From: Rothia mucilaginosa
GTDB lineage: Bacteria; Actinomycetota; Actinomycetes; Actinomycetales; Micrococcaceae
Reading direction: 5' to 3'
Length of the DNA stretch: 64,000 nucleotides
Assembly (NCBI RefSeq): GCF_001061665.1
Contig: NZ_JVSP01000005.1
Location: forward strand, 33,818-97,817
Under the pieces are notes generated by a model. It worked only from the letters and a program-made list of their open reading frames with translations, searched no databases and had not been told where the DNA came from. Positions 16,091 through 25,115 of the stretch are shown piece by piece; positions within the stretch are counted from its first letter, which is position 1; the number at the start of each line of letters is the position of its first letter. The position numbers were made by a program, and so were the translations under genes.

Positions 16091-17020
16091 CTACGGGGTG
16101 ATGCGGTCCGCGGGAGCAGGGCGGTGGGCTATTTCGGTGACAAAATCCTGGAGCGAGGCGAGCACATATTCGGCGTCGTAGTCGAGCGTCGCCACGTGGT
16201 AGCTACGGGTTAGCCATCTAAATTCTACAGGAGCTGAACAATGTTCGAGAAAATATTTATGGGAGCTATCGGACACAGTGTGATCGCCCAGCGAGCGAAG
16301 GTACAGCACCGGCGCCTTCAGGCGCGGCAACAGCTCGCGAGTCTCGGCCCCCAGCAGGTGTAGCTGGTACACCGAGGCAGTGGGCGTCAGCCGGTACGCG
16401 CCCTCGCTCACGCCCGGAATGGCGATGTCAGAGCCCACCGACTTAAGCGCCGGCAGAACCTTCGAGATGACCCCTGCGTGGCGCATCAGCGGGTTCACAT
16501 CCACCATGTAGGGGTTAATGATTGCGGTGCCGAGCACCGGCAGACGCGCGGAGAGGTTCACGGCCAGCGTGCCGCCCATCGACATACCGATGACGACGAC
16601 CCGAAGGCCCTCGTCGGTGAGGCGACGGTAGGCGGACTCGACCGAGTCCAGCCAGTCGCGGTAATCCGTCAGGCGCATATCCTGCCAGCGGGTACCGTGC
16701 CCCGCGAGTAGCGGCATCTCCACGGGGTAGCCCAGCGCCGCGAAACGCTCGGCGATGGGGCGCATGCTGTACGGGGAACCGGTGAAACCGTGCACGATAA
16801 GGATGCCCACGCCGGGTTCAGAAGCCCCAACCCCGCGGGAACCTTCGGCGCTCTGGGGCTCCGGACGGAAGGATAGCGGGGAATGATCGAAGACATTGGG
16901 GTCGCCACCGAAACGGTGCTCCAGCATCTCTCGCACCTCCCGGGTGGCCAGGAGGCGGCGCTCGCGGGCCTTGCGCCGCATACGCTTAATCGGCTCAAGC
17001 GAGCTATCAAAAATACTCAT
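16091..17020 (-). CDS. Alpha/beta-hydrolase, carboxylesterase/monoacylglycerol-lipase type
   Basis: The 309-residue protein has a basic N-terminal segment (residues 10-30), the oxyanion phrase HGFTGSP (77-83), LLAGHGT, the nucleophile elbow GMSMGG (Ser147), a Gly-Asp acid position in LRSLGDHTV and a late His in SYHVATLDYD. This is the pattern of Est30-like carboxylesterases acting on short- or medium-chain esters or monoglycerides; the natural substrate is unknown. AAGGAGGG precedes ATG 17020. It is probably co-transcribed with the downstream acyl-CoA synthetase (82-base gap), which would activate the fatty acid it releases. It is divergent from plsC. Confidence 0.88.
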   Translation of the reverse strand: MSIFDSSLEPIKRMRRKARERRLLATREVREMLEHRFGGDPNVFDHSPLSFRPEPQSAEGSRGVGASEPGVGILIVHGFTGSPYSMRPIAERFAALGYPVEMPLLAGHGTRWQDMRLTDYRDWLDSVESAYRRLTDEGLRVVVIGMSMGGTLAVNLSARLPVLGTAIINPYMVDVNPLMRHAGVISKVLPALKSVGSDIAIPGVSEGAYRLTPTASVYQLHLLGAETRELLPRLKAPVLYLRSLGDHTVSDSSHKYFLEHCSAPVEFRWLTRSYHVATLDYDAEYVLASLQDFVTEIAHRPAPADRITP

Positions 17021-17295
17021 GGCCCTCCTTAGACAATGCCGGGGCGCGGGCTAACGGCCGGCGCGGGGGAGAGACGCGCATCGCCCCTCGGCCCTAGAAT
17101 ACCTCGCCCGCCTCGACGGCACCTGTGAGGTGAGCCTGCCGGCGGGGGAGGACGACGGATTCAGCGGAGGGCGGAGCAGGTAGCCGACTCGTGTAGCACA
17201 TTCGCCGTAATGCGAACGCCGAATAGGGTGACGGTCGGGGAGAACCGCAGGGACAGGCTAGAATTGAGCCGGGAATATTCAGAGAGGAGATCCCC

Positions 17296-18054
17296 ATGCC
17301 GACCACCGCCCTGTACCGAAGCCTCAAGATTCTTGGCTCGCCACTGCTGACGGGCCTGTACCACCACGAGGTGGTGGGGCTAGAGAACCTGCCCGAGGGC
17401 CCCTTCATCGTCGCCAGCAATCACCTGGCGTTCTGCGATTCCATTTTTATTCCGCTTGCGCTGCCCCGCACCGTGAACTTCCTCGCCAAGAGCGACTACT
17501 TTACGACCCCGGGGCTCAAGGGCCGCGCGATGGCCGCATTCTTCCGCGGGGTGGGCCAGCTGCCCATGGACCGTTCCGGCGGTCAGAAGAGCCAGAAATC
17601 CCTCGACGCCGGCGCGCGGGTTCTCGCCGAGGGCGGCATCATCGGCATTTATCCCGAGGGAACGCGTAGCCCTGACGGCCGCGGCTACCGTCCCAAGGTG
17701 GGCGTGGCCCGCCTGGCCCTCGAGTCGCGGGTGCCCGTCGTTCCCATCGGGCAGATTGGCACCGACCTGATTCAGCCCTCCGGTTCGAACCGCATTCACC
17801 TGCGCCACGATGGCGAGCCGATTCGCGTGCGCACCGTCATCGGCAAGCCCCTCACCTTCGAGAAGTACACCGCCGACGTCGAGATTAGCTACCGCTCCCA
17901 GCGCGAGGTTGCCGATACCATCGGCGCGGCGATTCGCGCCCTGAGCGGGCAGGAGTACGTGGACGTCTACGCGGATCGCGTCAAGAAGCTCATGGCCGAC
18001 GAGCACCTGAGCGCCGACGAGGCCGTGTCCCGACTGCAGAACGAGAAACGCTAG
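17296..18054 (+). CDS. plsC: 1-acyl-sn-glycerol-3-phosphate acyltransferase (PlsC family)
   Basis: The 252-residue enzyme adds the second acyl chain to lysophosphatidate on the way to membrane phospholipids. The catalytic NHxxxxD motif is NHLAFCD (42-48) and the glycerol-phosphate motif EGTR is at 121-124 in YPEGTRSPDG. A short hydrophobic N-terminus suggests peripheral membrane attachment. GAGGAG precedes ATG 17296. It corresponds to Rv2182c, which lies in the same neighbourhood as aroG and fadD15 in mycobacteria. Several PlsC-like paralogues exist in such genomes, so the exact substrate (lysophosphatidate or an acylated mannoside) is not certain. Confidence 0.88.
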   Translation: MPTTALYRSLKILGSPLLTGLYHHEVVGLENLPEGPFIVASNHLAFCDSIFIPLALPRTVNFLAKSDYFTTPGLKGRAMAAFFRGVGQLPMDRSGGQKSQKSLDAGARVLAEGGIIGIYPEGTRSPDGRGYRPKVGVARLALESRVPVVPIGQIGTDLIQPSGSNRIHLRHDGEPIRVRTVIGKPLTFEKYTADVEISYRSQREVADTIGAAIRALSGQEYVDVYADRVKKLMADEHLSADEAVSRLQNEKR

Positions 18055-18152
18055 AAGGCATAGGCGGACGGCACGGCCACACGGGCCGACTAGGGGTTAT
18101 CTGAATCCTGAGATGAAGCCCCGGCCCGGGGCGTTCGTAAACACCGTAAGAG

Positions 18153-18158
18153 TACAAT
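18153..18158 (+). promoter_or_regulatory. Probable -10 element of aroG
   Basis: TACAAT lies about 70 bases before the aroG start in a short AT-rich island. No consensus -35 is evident at 17 bases. Confidence 0.35.
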
Positions 18159-18224
18159 ATACCCATCTCTTCCCCGTCCGCGCGGGGTCGAGAGACGACG
18201 CACAAGACCATCCCAACGGAGTGA

Positions 18225-19601
18225 ATGATGAGCACCCAGAACCTCAACACCGCGCAGACCGACGACCACGGTCTGGATAACTGGCGCGAGCTGCACATTG
18301 ACCAGCAGCCCACCTGGAGCGAGCACGAAGACTTCGCCAGCACCATCGCAGAGCTGAACTCGGTTCCGCCGCTCGTCTTTGCCGGCGAGGTGGACGCCAT
18401 GCGCCAGGCGCTCGGCGAGGTGGCCGAAGGTCGCGCCTTCCTGCTGCAGGGTGGCGACTGCGCAGAAACCTTCGCCGGCGCAACCGCCGACAAGATCTCC
18501 GGCCGCGTCAAGACCATCCTGCAGATGTCTGCAGTGCTCACCTACGGCGCCTCCATGCCCGTTGTGAAGATGGGCCGCATGGCCGGCCAGTTCTCCAAGC
18601 CGCGCTCCGCAGACATGGAAACCCGCGGCGACGTCACCCTGCCCTCCTTCCGCGGCGAGACCGTCAACGGTTTCGACTTCACTCCCGAAGCCCGCGTACA
18701 CGACCCCAAGCGCATGCTGCGCGGCTACCACACCAGCGCATCCACCCTGAACCTGGTGCGCGCCTTCACCAAGGGCGGCTTCGCCGACCTGCGCGCCGTG
18801 CACCAGTGGAACCGGGGCTTCACCTCCAACCCCGCCCACGAGCGCTACGAGAAGACCGCCAACGAAATCGGCCGCGCCCTCAAGTTCATGGAAGCCTGCG
18901 GCGTGAACTTCGAAGCCCTCAAGACCACCGACATGTACGTCGGCCACGAGGCCCTGGTTCTGGACTACGAGCGCGCCCTGACCCGCATCGATTCGCGCAC
19001 CCAGCTGCCCTACGACACCTCCGCACACTTCCTGTGGATTGGTGAGCGCACCCGCGGCGTCGACGACGCTCACGTTGACTTCCTCTCCAAGGTCCGCAAC
19101 CCCATCGGCGTGAAGCTGGGCCCGACCACCACCACCGAGGATGCACTCGCACTGATCGACAAGCTCGACCCGAACCGCGAGCCCGGCCGCCTGACCTTCA
19201 TCACCCGCATGGGCGCGAAGAACATCCGCGAGAAGCTGCCCTCCATCGTCGAGGGCGTGCAGGCCGAGGGCGCGAAGGTCGTCTGGGTCACCGACCCGAT
19301 GCACGGCAACACCATCTCCGTGCCCTCCGGCTACAAGACCCGCCGCTTCGACGACGTGCTCGACGAGGTTCGCGGCTTCTTCGAGGTGCACGAGGCTCTG
19401 GGCTCGTTCCCCGGCGGTATTCACGTGGAGATGACCGGCGACGACGTGACCGAATGCCTGGGCGGCTCCGACGCCATCGACGAGGCAGCACTGGCCGACC
19501 GCTACGAGTCCCTGTGCGACCCGCGTCTGAACCACTCGCAGTCCCTGGAAATCGCGTTCCTGGTCTCCGAGTACCTCAAGAACCGCAGCAGCCGCGGCTA
19601 A
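18225..19601 (+). CDS. aroG: Class II 3-deoxy-D-arabino-heptulosonate 7-phosphate synthase
   Basis: The 458-residue enzyme condenses phosphoenolpyruvate with erythrose 4-phosphate, the first step of aromatic amino-acid synthesis. Class II features are clear: LLQGGDCAETF, KMGRMAGQFSKPRS, RGYHTSASTLNLVRAF, the substrate loop FLWIGERTRG, VKLGP, TFITRMGAKNIREKLP, VVWVTDPMHGNT and GGIHVEMTGDDVTECLGG with the metal ligands Cys, His, Glu and Asp in the usual places. Two ATG codons (18225, 18228) follow GGAG. It is followed by a strong shared terminator and convergent with the PknL-like kinase gene, as in mycobacteria (Rv2178c/Rv2176). No chorismate mutase is adjacent. Confidence 0.96.
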   Translation: MMSTQNLNTAQTDDHGLDNWRELHIDQQPTWSEHEDFASTIAELNSVPPLVFAGEVDAMRQALGEVAEGRAFLLQGGDCAETFAGATADKISGRVKTILQMSAVLTYGASMPVVKMGRMAGQFSKPRSADMETRGDVTLPSFRGETVNGFDFTPEARVHDPKRMLRGYHTSASTLNLVRAFTKGGFADLRAVHQWNRGFTSNPAHERYEKTANEIGRALKFMEACGVNFEALKTTDMYVGHEALVLDYERALTRIDSRTQLPYDTSAHFLWIGERTRGVDDAHVDFLSKVRNPIGVKLGPTTTTEDALALIDKLDPNREPGRLTFITRMGAKNIREKLPSIVEGVQAEGAKVVWVTDPMHGNTISVPSGYKTRRFDDVLDEVRGFFEVHEALGSFPGGIHVEMTGDDVTECLGGSDAIDEAALADRYESLCDPRLNHSQSLEIAFLVSEYLKNRSSRG

Positions 19602-19647
19602 GGACGTTTTCGCGTCATCGCTTCTCGTACGCCCTTGCGACGTACTA

Positions 19648-19685
19648 ACGGGCCCGGCCCCTCAAGAGTGAGGGGCCGGGCCCGT
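19648..19685. terminator. Bidirectional terminator between aroG and the kinase gene
   Basis: ACGGGCCCGGCCCCTCA (19648-19664) and TGAGGGGCCGGGCCCGT (19669-19685) form a perfect 17-bp stem with AGAG loop. It is followed by ATCGTTT on the plus strand. It lies 46 bases after the aroG stop. Confidence 0.88.
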
Positions 19686-19842
19686 ATCGTTTAGTGAAGA
19701 CGGCGCTTAGCGAAGACAGCGTTTAGCGGCGAGGATGATTGGAGCGTCCTGGGGTGAGGAGAGATTCTGAGCTCCTAACGGCTTGGTCCCCGGCGGGATC
19801 CCGATGAACCCCGATTCCCGATGAATCCCGGCGGCTGAGCGT

Positions 19843-21600
19843 CTAATAGCCCAGGCCGAAGAAGCTTGCGAAGTCCTTCCACCACTCCGACTGCAGGATG
19901 GAGGTCGCGAGCCACCACCCGCTGAAGCTGGCGCTCATGCCCAGCAGAATCACCGTCAGCGCCCACACACCCATCGCCGCGCCTGAGGGAGGAGGGGTGA
20001 GCTCACGTACCGGCAGTCGGCGGTCGCGGTGGAGAGCATCCCCCGACGTGAAGCCGGAGGCATCGGTGGAGCCGGTGCTCCCGCCGGAATCCCGCCGAGA
20101 AGTATCAGGGGTGTGCGCCCCGTCCGGGCTTTGCGCGGCATCGGAGTAGTCGGGGTAGGCGTTGAGCGCGCGCTCGGCGTAGATGGGGGCGTACTCACCG
20201 AAGGTCGAGATAAACTCCTGCTCGGTCTGCGGGCCGATGCCGACGGACGGTGCATCGGATGCATCGGATGAGGCGCCGGAGCTTTGAAGCCCCTCCGACC
20301 CCCGCGAGTCATCGGCCTCGTTGGGCTTGCCGCCATCGGCGGCAACCGAAGCCTCGGGTGCCGAACTCTTGAGCGGGGGAATACCCTCGGGGTTGAGCAC
20401 CGAGTCCTCCGCGTCCACGTCGGCCAGATGCACCTCCTCTCGGGAACCGGTGAGCAGGCTATCCGGAGAATAAACGTCGTAGGCGAGCAGGTCTCCGGCA
20501 TCGCTAAACGCGCTGATGGGGGTGTTGCGCACCATCTGCCCCGCGCCGCTGCGCTCGGCGATCTCGGCCACCGCCTCCCACAGGCTTGAGGTAGGCTCCG
20601 GGACGCTCGGAGCGCGCCAGGACAGCTCGGACTCGCCGAGAGACTCGGCAACCTCCTTGAGAGAGGCGAAAAGCTCGGTGGCGTCCTCGGGGCGGGCCTG
20701 CGGCTGCTTGCGGGTGCACCAGGCAATAATTCCGGCCACGTCGCGGTCGATGCCCGGGGCGATATCGCCGAGCGGGGGCATCTCAATATTGGCATTGTGG
20801 TACAGCACCTGCTGGTCGTTCTCCAAACCCACGAAGGGCAGTCGCCCTGCCAGCATGCGGTACATCATGACGCCGAGCGCGAAGATATCGGCCTGCGCGC
20901 CCACCTTCACCTGCGGGTCCAGGACCTCCGGCGCCACGTAGGCGGGAGTACCCATGGGGGCGCCGGAATCCACCTGATCGTCGCGGCGTGACAGACCGAA
21001 GTCCGTCAGCTTCACCTGGCCGTTGGCATCCAGAAGAATATTGCCCGGCTTAATATCACCGTGCAGGTAGCGGTTGGCGTGCACCTCCGAGAGGGCATCC
21101 ACCACCGGCAGCAGAACATCCAGCGCCTCGTCCAGGCTCAGGGCGCGCCGCGTGCGCAATAGCTGGCTGAGCGTGCATCCGTGCACGTATTCGAGCACGA
21201 TATACATGACCATCTGCCCGGCCACGTACTCGGTGCCCGAAGAGATGACACCCACCGTGTGTCCGCCGCCCACCTGGCGCATCGAGCGTTCCTCGCGGTG
21301 GAATTTCTGCCGGTTGGCGGCGTCCTGCGCCAGAGAAGGGGAGAGGATTTTGAGCGCCACAGGATTGTTCGACCACAGATCCAGCGCGTAGTAGACCTCG
21401 CTCATGCCACCCCGCCCAATCAGCGAGCCCACCTGGTAGTGTCCCTCGATAATGGCACCGCTCAGCCACTCCGAAGAGCCGACCGTGGCACCCTGTGCGG
21501 GCGCGGTGGTGGCCGGAGGAACCGTAGAAGAGGCGGGAGGATGCGAGGGCGATGAGTGAGTGTGCGCGGAAGAACGGGGGCGCGGGAGGGGAATATTCAT
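19843..21600 (-). CDS. Membrane-anchored Ser/Thr protein kinase (PknL-like, non-RD)
   Basis: The 585-residue kinase has a disordered Ser/Pro/Thr-rich start (1-45) and a kinase domain at about 52-320: glycine loop IGRGGMSEV (61-69), ATP lysine in VALKIL (Lys84), catalytic loop HGDIKPGN (180-187), DFG (200-202), MGTPAYVAPE. The Arg of the usual HRD is Gly181, so it is a non-RD kinase. A long acidic, Ser/Asp-rich linker (about 330-535) leads to one membrane helix (about 544-569) and a 15-residue exterior tail with no PASTA domain. Its neighbours aroG and an Rv2175c-like gene are those of mycobacterial PknL, and Rv2175c is a known PknL substrate. ATG 21600 is the likely start. Confidence 0.92.
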   Translation of the reverse strand: MNIPLPRPRSSAHTHSSPSHPPASSTVPPATTAPAQGATVGSSEWLSGAIIEGHYQVGSLIGRGGMSEVYYALDLWSNNPVALKILSPSLAQDAANRQKFHREERSMRQVGGGHTVGVISSGTEYVAGQMVMYIVLEYVHGCTLSQLLRTRRALSLDEALDVLLPVVDALSEVHANRYLHGDIKPGNILLDANGQVKLTDFGLSRRDDQVDSGAPMGTPAYVAPEVLDPQVKVGAQADIFALGVMMYRMLAGRLPFVGLENDQQVLYHNANIEMPPLGDIAPGIDRDVAGIIAWCTRKQPQARPEDATELFASLKEVAESLGESELSWRAPSVPEPTSSLWEAVAEIAERSGAGQMVRNTPISAFSDAGDLLAYDVYSPDSLLTGSREEVHLADVDAEDSVLNPEGIPPLKSSAPEASVAADGGKPNEADDSRGSEGLQSSGASSDASDAPSVGIGPQTEQEFISTFGEYAPIYAERALNAYPDYSDAAQSPDGAHTPDTSRRDSGGSTGSTDASGFTSGDALHRDRRLPVRELTPPPSGAAMGVWALTVILLGMSASFSGWWLATSILQSEWWKDFASFFGLGY

Positions 21601-21766
21601 ACGGCCTCTATCTTATCGCTCGGCCCAATCGCGCGGCGGGGAAAAGGTTATCGGGAGGGCAATACTCAGCTGATTCTAAGGCAACCGCCTGAGCGGATTG
21701 TGACGCTCCGCGCGGCTGAGCGGGTCGAAAGTGGTAAATATGAGTCGGCTCTGGCACTCTTAAAAG

Positions 21767-22135
21767 GTGACTAACGAAAACATTGCTCAGACCTTCGCCC
21801 TCGTCGGCGATTGGGTCACTATTCCCGATATTGCGCAGGCCCTCGATCTGAAGGTGACCCGCGTGCACAACCTGATTTCTGACGGTACGCTCATCGCCCT
21901 GCGCGACCCCGAAACCAACGTGCGCAAGGTTCCCGCGCTGTTCCTGAACGGTTCGCGCGTGCTGGAATCCCTCAAGGGCACCCTCGTGGTGCTGAAGGAC
22001 TCCGGCTTCAGCGATGAGGAAGCCATCGTCTGGCTGTACACCGAGGACGAATCCCTGCCCGGCCGCCCGATCGACGCACTGATTGACGGCCGCAAGACCG
22101 AGATTCGTCGCCGCGCCCAGGCCCTGGCCTGGTAG
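21767..22135 (+). CDS. Rv2175c-like winged-helix DNA-binding protein
   Basis: The 122-residue protein has an N-terminal helix-turn-helix (residues about 12-45: DWVTIPDIAQALDLKVTRVH) and a conserved C-terminal segment (LKDSGFSDEEAIVWLYTEDE, GRPIDALIDGRKTEIRRRAQ). This matches Rv2175c, a small DNA-binding substrate of PknL. It is divergent from the PknL-like gene with 166 bases between. GTG 21767 has no separate Shine-Dalgarno sequence (AAAAGG abuts the start), and TAAATA at 21735 may be a -10, so translation may start near the 5' end of the mRNA. N-terminal Thr2 is present, but which residue the kinase would modify is not known here. Confidence 0.85.
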   Translation: MTNENIAQTFALVGDWVTIPDIAQALDLKVTRVHNLISDGTLIALRDPETNVRKVPALFLNGSRVLESLKGTLVVLKDSGFSDEEAIVWLYTEDESLPGRPIDALIDGRKTEIRRRAQALAW

Positions 22136-22228
22136 CACCGGAGGGTAGCGCCGCAACGCGGAGGCGCAGGGGGCCGGTAAACACTCCGGCCCGGGTGCTC
22201 TTCGCACGGCGGGAACTCAACTGATAAA

Positions 22229-22268
22229 ACAGCGGATGGGGTAGCGTGAACGCTACCCCATCCGCTGT
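22229..22268. terminator. Bidirectional terminator
   Basis: ACAGCGGATGGGGTAGCG (22229-22246) and CGCTACCCCATCCGCTGT (22251-22268) form an 18-bp perfect stem with a TGAA loop, followed by CGTTT on the plus strand and TTTT on the minus strand. It lies between the convergent Rv2175c-like and prenyl synthase genes. Confidence 0.9.
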
Positions 22269-22360
22269 CGTTTAACGGTCTCTTCGCTGCGCCTCGCCGC
22301 TATTCCTACGTCTTTTTCACGCCCCGCGGTGAAGGCCCCGCGGGCTGAAAACACGCCCAT

Positions 22361-23548
22361 TTAGGACTTGCGACGTAGCGCGCGGTCCACGATATCGCTC
22401 AGCGCCGCGCGCACGAGCTCGTCGAGCTCCAGCGTATCCAGAGCCTCAAAGACCGCATGGGACTTCTGCTCAATCAGCCGCTCGTGCTCAGCGAAAGCAC
22501 CCGAGGACACCATGAGCTCACGGATGCGCTCCACCTGCTCATCGCTCAGGTTGGGGTTGCCCAGGCTGTCGTGCAGGAGCGCTGCCTCCTGCTCGCTGAG
22601 GGCCGCGGAGGTCAGCGCCACCAGGACGGTGCGCTTACCCTCGCGCAGGTCGTCACCGGCGGGCTTGCCGGTCACCTCGGGACGACCGAAAACGCCCAGC
22701 TCGTCGTCGCGCAGCTGGAAGCCCTCACCGAGCGGCAGACCGAAGGCCCGGTAGCCTGCCAGCACCGGATGCTCCTCGCTGATTGCGCTGGCCCCGCTCT
22801 CCAAAGCCCGCGCCTGCAGGGCCAGGGCCCCACCGAGCGTGAAGGGGTGCTCGCACGAGTACTTGGCGGACTTGAAGCGAATCACGTTGAGCGCTCGCTG
22901 CAGGGCCGAGCTGGCATCTTCGGTGTCGAGCACCTCGGAGTAGACGTCCAGGTACTGCCCGGCCAGAACCTCAGAACGCATACGGTCAAAAATGGTGCGC
23001 GCCGGGGAACCGTATAGTGCGCCCTCGCCCAGGGACGCAAAGACCTCCGCCGACCAGGCGAGGGTCAGGTCGCCGGCCAGGATGCCGCCGGTCAGACCGT
23101 AGTTGAAGGCGTCGCCGCGCCAGTTATTCTGCTCGTGCGCGGCCTCGAAACGCTTGTGCACGGAGGGGGCGCCGCGGCGGGTGTCGGAGCGGTCGATGAT
23201 GTCGTCGTGAATGAGCGCGGAGGTCTGGAATAGCTCCACCGCCATGCCGGCCTTCACGATGGACCAGGTGCCGCGGTTCTCGGTCACGGGTGCGCCTCCC
23301 GCCCCGCGCCAACCCCAATAGCTCAGCAGGGCACGCAGACGCTTGCCGCCGGTAGAAAGGGATTCGATGGCCTCCAGCAGGGGGAGGGTCTCGGGGGAGA
23401 TGCCCTCCAATAGTTCGCGCTGCGCGGCAAAGAACTCGGCCATCAGGGTATTGAAGGCGTTCAGGTAGGCGCTCTGCTCATTTTCGAGAGCCTCGGCGAT
23501 GCCTGCGGGCAGCTCTGCGGAGCCTCCGGCGGGGGAAGGGGTCGTCAT
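22361..23548 (-). CDS. Polyprenyl (farnesyl/geranylgeranyl) diphosphate synthase
   Basis: The 395-residue enzyme elongates allylic diphosphates with isopentenyl diphosphate for menaquinone, carotenoid or lipid-carrier precursors. The first aspartate-rich motif is HDDIIDRSD (114-122), GGKRLR (67-72) binds substrate, and the second region reads LRDDELGVFG, the form common in actinobacterial IdsA-type enzymes. ATG 23548 is preceded by GAGGAT at the right spacing and gives MTTPSPAGG; the frame extends to 23596 but without a ribosome site. It corresponds to the idsA2 position (Rv2173) beside pknL and Rv2175c. Product chain length cannot be read reliably from sequence. Confidence 0.92.
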   Translation of the reverse strand: MTTPSPAGGSAELPAGIAEALENEQSAYLNAFNTLMAEFFAAQRELLEGISPETLPLLEAIESLSTGGKRLRALLSYWGWRGAGGAPVTENRGTWSIVKAGMAVELFQTSALIHDDIIDRSDTRRGAPSVHKRFEAAHEQNNWRGDAFNYGLTGGILAGDLTLAWSAEVFASLGEGALYGSPARTIFDRMRSEVLAGQYLDVYSEVLDTEDASSALQRALNVIRFKSAKYSCEHPFTLGGALALQARALESGASAISEEHPVLAGYRAFGLPLGEGFQLRDDELGVFGRPEVTGKPAGDDLREGKRTVLVALTSAALSEQEAALLHDSLGNPNLSDEQVERIRELMVSSGAFAEHERLIEQKSHAVFEALDTLELDELVRAALSDIVDRALRRKS

Positions 23549-23726
23549 ACTATCCTCGGTGTACGTGGGGACGATGGGCATGGGTGCGGTGTGCACCCCT
23601 CTAGCTTAGTGGAGAAACGCGTCACACGGGGTATTTACGAATATGTTTACTAATATTTAGGAGCTTAATTCGTAGACGTGTGCTATATTTGGGGTGTGGT
23701 GAAAGCTGTCGAAGGGAGGTTGAGGG

Positions 23727-25115
23727 GTGAGTAAGCTGGGCCGCGATAATGCGCGCGTCATTATGCATCTCGATATGGATGCCTTCTTTGTCAACGTCGA
23801 ACTCCTCGAGAACCCCTCGCTTCGGGGTAAGCCCATTATCGTTGCGCCGACGGGCCCTCGCTCAGTGGTATGCTCGGCCTCCTATGAGGCGCGCGCCCAC
23901 GGGGTTCATTCGGGCATGCCTCTCAGCTGTGCCCTCTCCGAGGTTCCGCACGCTACGGTCCTTCCCCTGCGCGCGGATTACCGGTACTATTCCCGAGCCG
24001 TCATGGGTATTCTGCGTGACCTTAGCCCGCTGGTAGAGCAGGTGAGCGTGGACGAGGCCTTCGTGGATCTTACGGGCGCCTACCGGCACGGGCAGGACCC
24101 CGTGCAATTGGCGCAGCGGGCGCGTGAGCGCATCGCAGGGGAACTCTCCCTGCCTTCCTCGGCGGGGGTGGCTCCCAATAAACTGCTGGCCAAGATGGCC
24201 TCGACCGGCAGTAAGCCCAACGGCCTATGGGTCGTGCCGCCCGGCCGCGTGCAGGAATTCCTCGACCCGCGCCCGGTCTCGGCGCTGTGGGGCGTGGGCT
24301 CGAAAAGCACAAAGCTTTTGGCCGGCTACGGAATCCAGACCATTGCGCAATTGCGGTCCATGAGCATCGAGTGGCTTCGGGACCGTTTCGGTACCTCCCA
24401 CGGGGAATACCTCTGGACTGTTGCGAGGGGTATTGATGACCGGCCCGTCCTGACCGAACGCGATGAGAAGAGCATGGGTGGCGAGCATACCTTCTCCGAA
24501 GATACCGTCGATGCCGCCGCCATCAGCGGGGTTGTGCGCGAGCTGAGTCTCAAGCTCGGGCGGCGTCTGCGCGAATCCGGTCGCCTCGCGGGGCGGCTGA
24601 GCCTGAAAATTCGCTATGCGGGTTTCGAGACCCACACTCGATCCGTGCCCCTCAGCTCGCCCCTGGATTCGGGGATGCGCATCGCCGAGCTGGCGCTGGA
24701 GGCGCTGCGGGCCGACGGAATCCTGACCGGGGACGAGGCACCGCGACCCATCCGCCTGATTGGCGTGCGGGCTGAGAAACTGGCTCGCGCCGAGGACGGG
24801 GTGCAGCAGGCTCTCTTCGAATCCATCGAGTACAAGCCCGCCGGGCGGGGGTCGAGGAATCGGGGGAGCGGAGGCGCGGTGAACCTCGGGGATCTGAACT
24901 CTCGATCGTCGAAGCTCGCGCCGGAGGCTACCGAGGCGGTGCTCGTGAAGGCCGGTCGCTGGTCCGAGGTTGAGCACGTCATGGACGCGATTCAGCGGAA
25001 GTACTCGGCCGAGAGCATCAAGCCGGCCTCGGGGGTTGCGCTACCCGTCCGGAAGACCGACGACCGTTCGGGAGGGGCCGAGGCGGGCTCCGCGGAAGAG
25101 GCTCGTAACGGATAG
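23727..25115 (+). CDS. dinB: DNA polymerase IV (Y family)
   Basis: The 462-residue translesion polymerase has the catalytic motifs LDMDAFFVNVE (15-25) and SVDEAFVDLTG (107-117), the finger motif YEARAHGVHSGMPL, two helix-hairpin-helix motifs (GVAPNKLLAKMAS, WGVGSKSTKLLAGYGI) and a little-finger domain to about 350. QQALF near 357 looks like a beta-clamp binding pentapeptide, but it is internal because about 100 low-complexity residues follow. GTG 23727 is preceded by GGGAGG. The promoter has a TATATT hexamer near 23681; I see no convincing LexA palindrome. It is divergent from the prenyl synthase gene. Confidence 0.95.
   Translation: MSKLGRDNARVIMHLDMDAFFVNVELLENPSLRGKPIIVAPTGPRSVVCSASYEARAHGVHSGMPLSCALSEVPHATVLPLRADYRYYSRAVMGILRDLSPLVEQVSVDEAFVDLTGAYRHGQDPVQLAQRARERIAGELSLPSSAGVAPNKLLAKMASTGSKPNGLWVVPPGRVQEFLDPRPVSALWGVGSKSTKLLAGYGIQTIAQLRSMSIEWLRDRFGTSHGEYLWTVARGIDDRPVLTERDEKSMGGEHTFSEDTVDAAAISGVVRELSLKLGRRLRESGRLAGRLSLKIRYAGFETHTRSVPLSSPLDSGMRIAELALEALRADGILTGDEAPRPIRLIGVRAEKLARAEDGVQQALFESIEYKPAGRGSRNRGSGGAVNLGDLNSRSSKLAPEATEAVLVKAGRWSEVEHVMDAIQRKYSAESIKPASGVALPVRKTDDRSGGAEAGSAEEARNG

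Noticed and set aside
17775-17800. tRNA T-loop-like GGTTCGAACC
   Set aside because: It lies inside plsC in frame, with no cloverleaf around it.
23630-23700. LexA/SOS box before dinB
   Set aside because: The AT-rich stretch around 23636-23690 has no symmetric TCGAAC-N4-GTTCGA-type palindrome.
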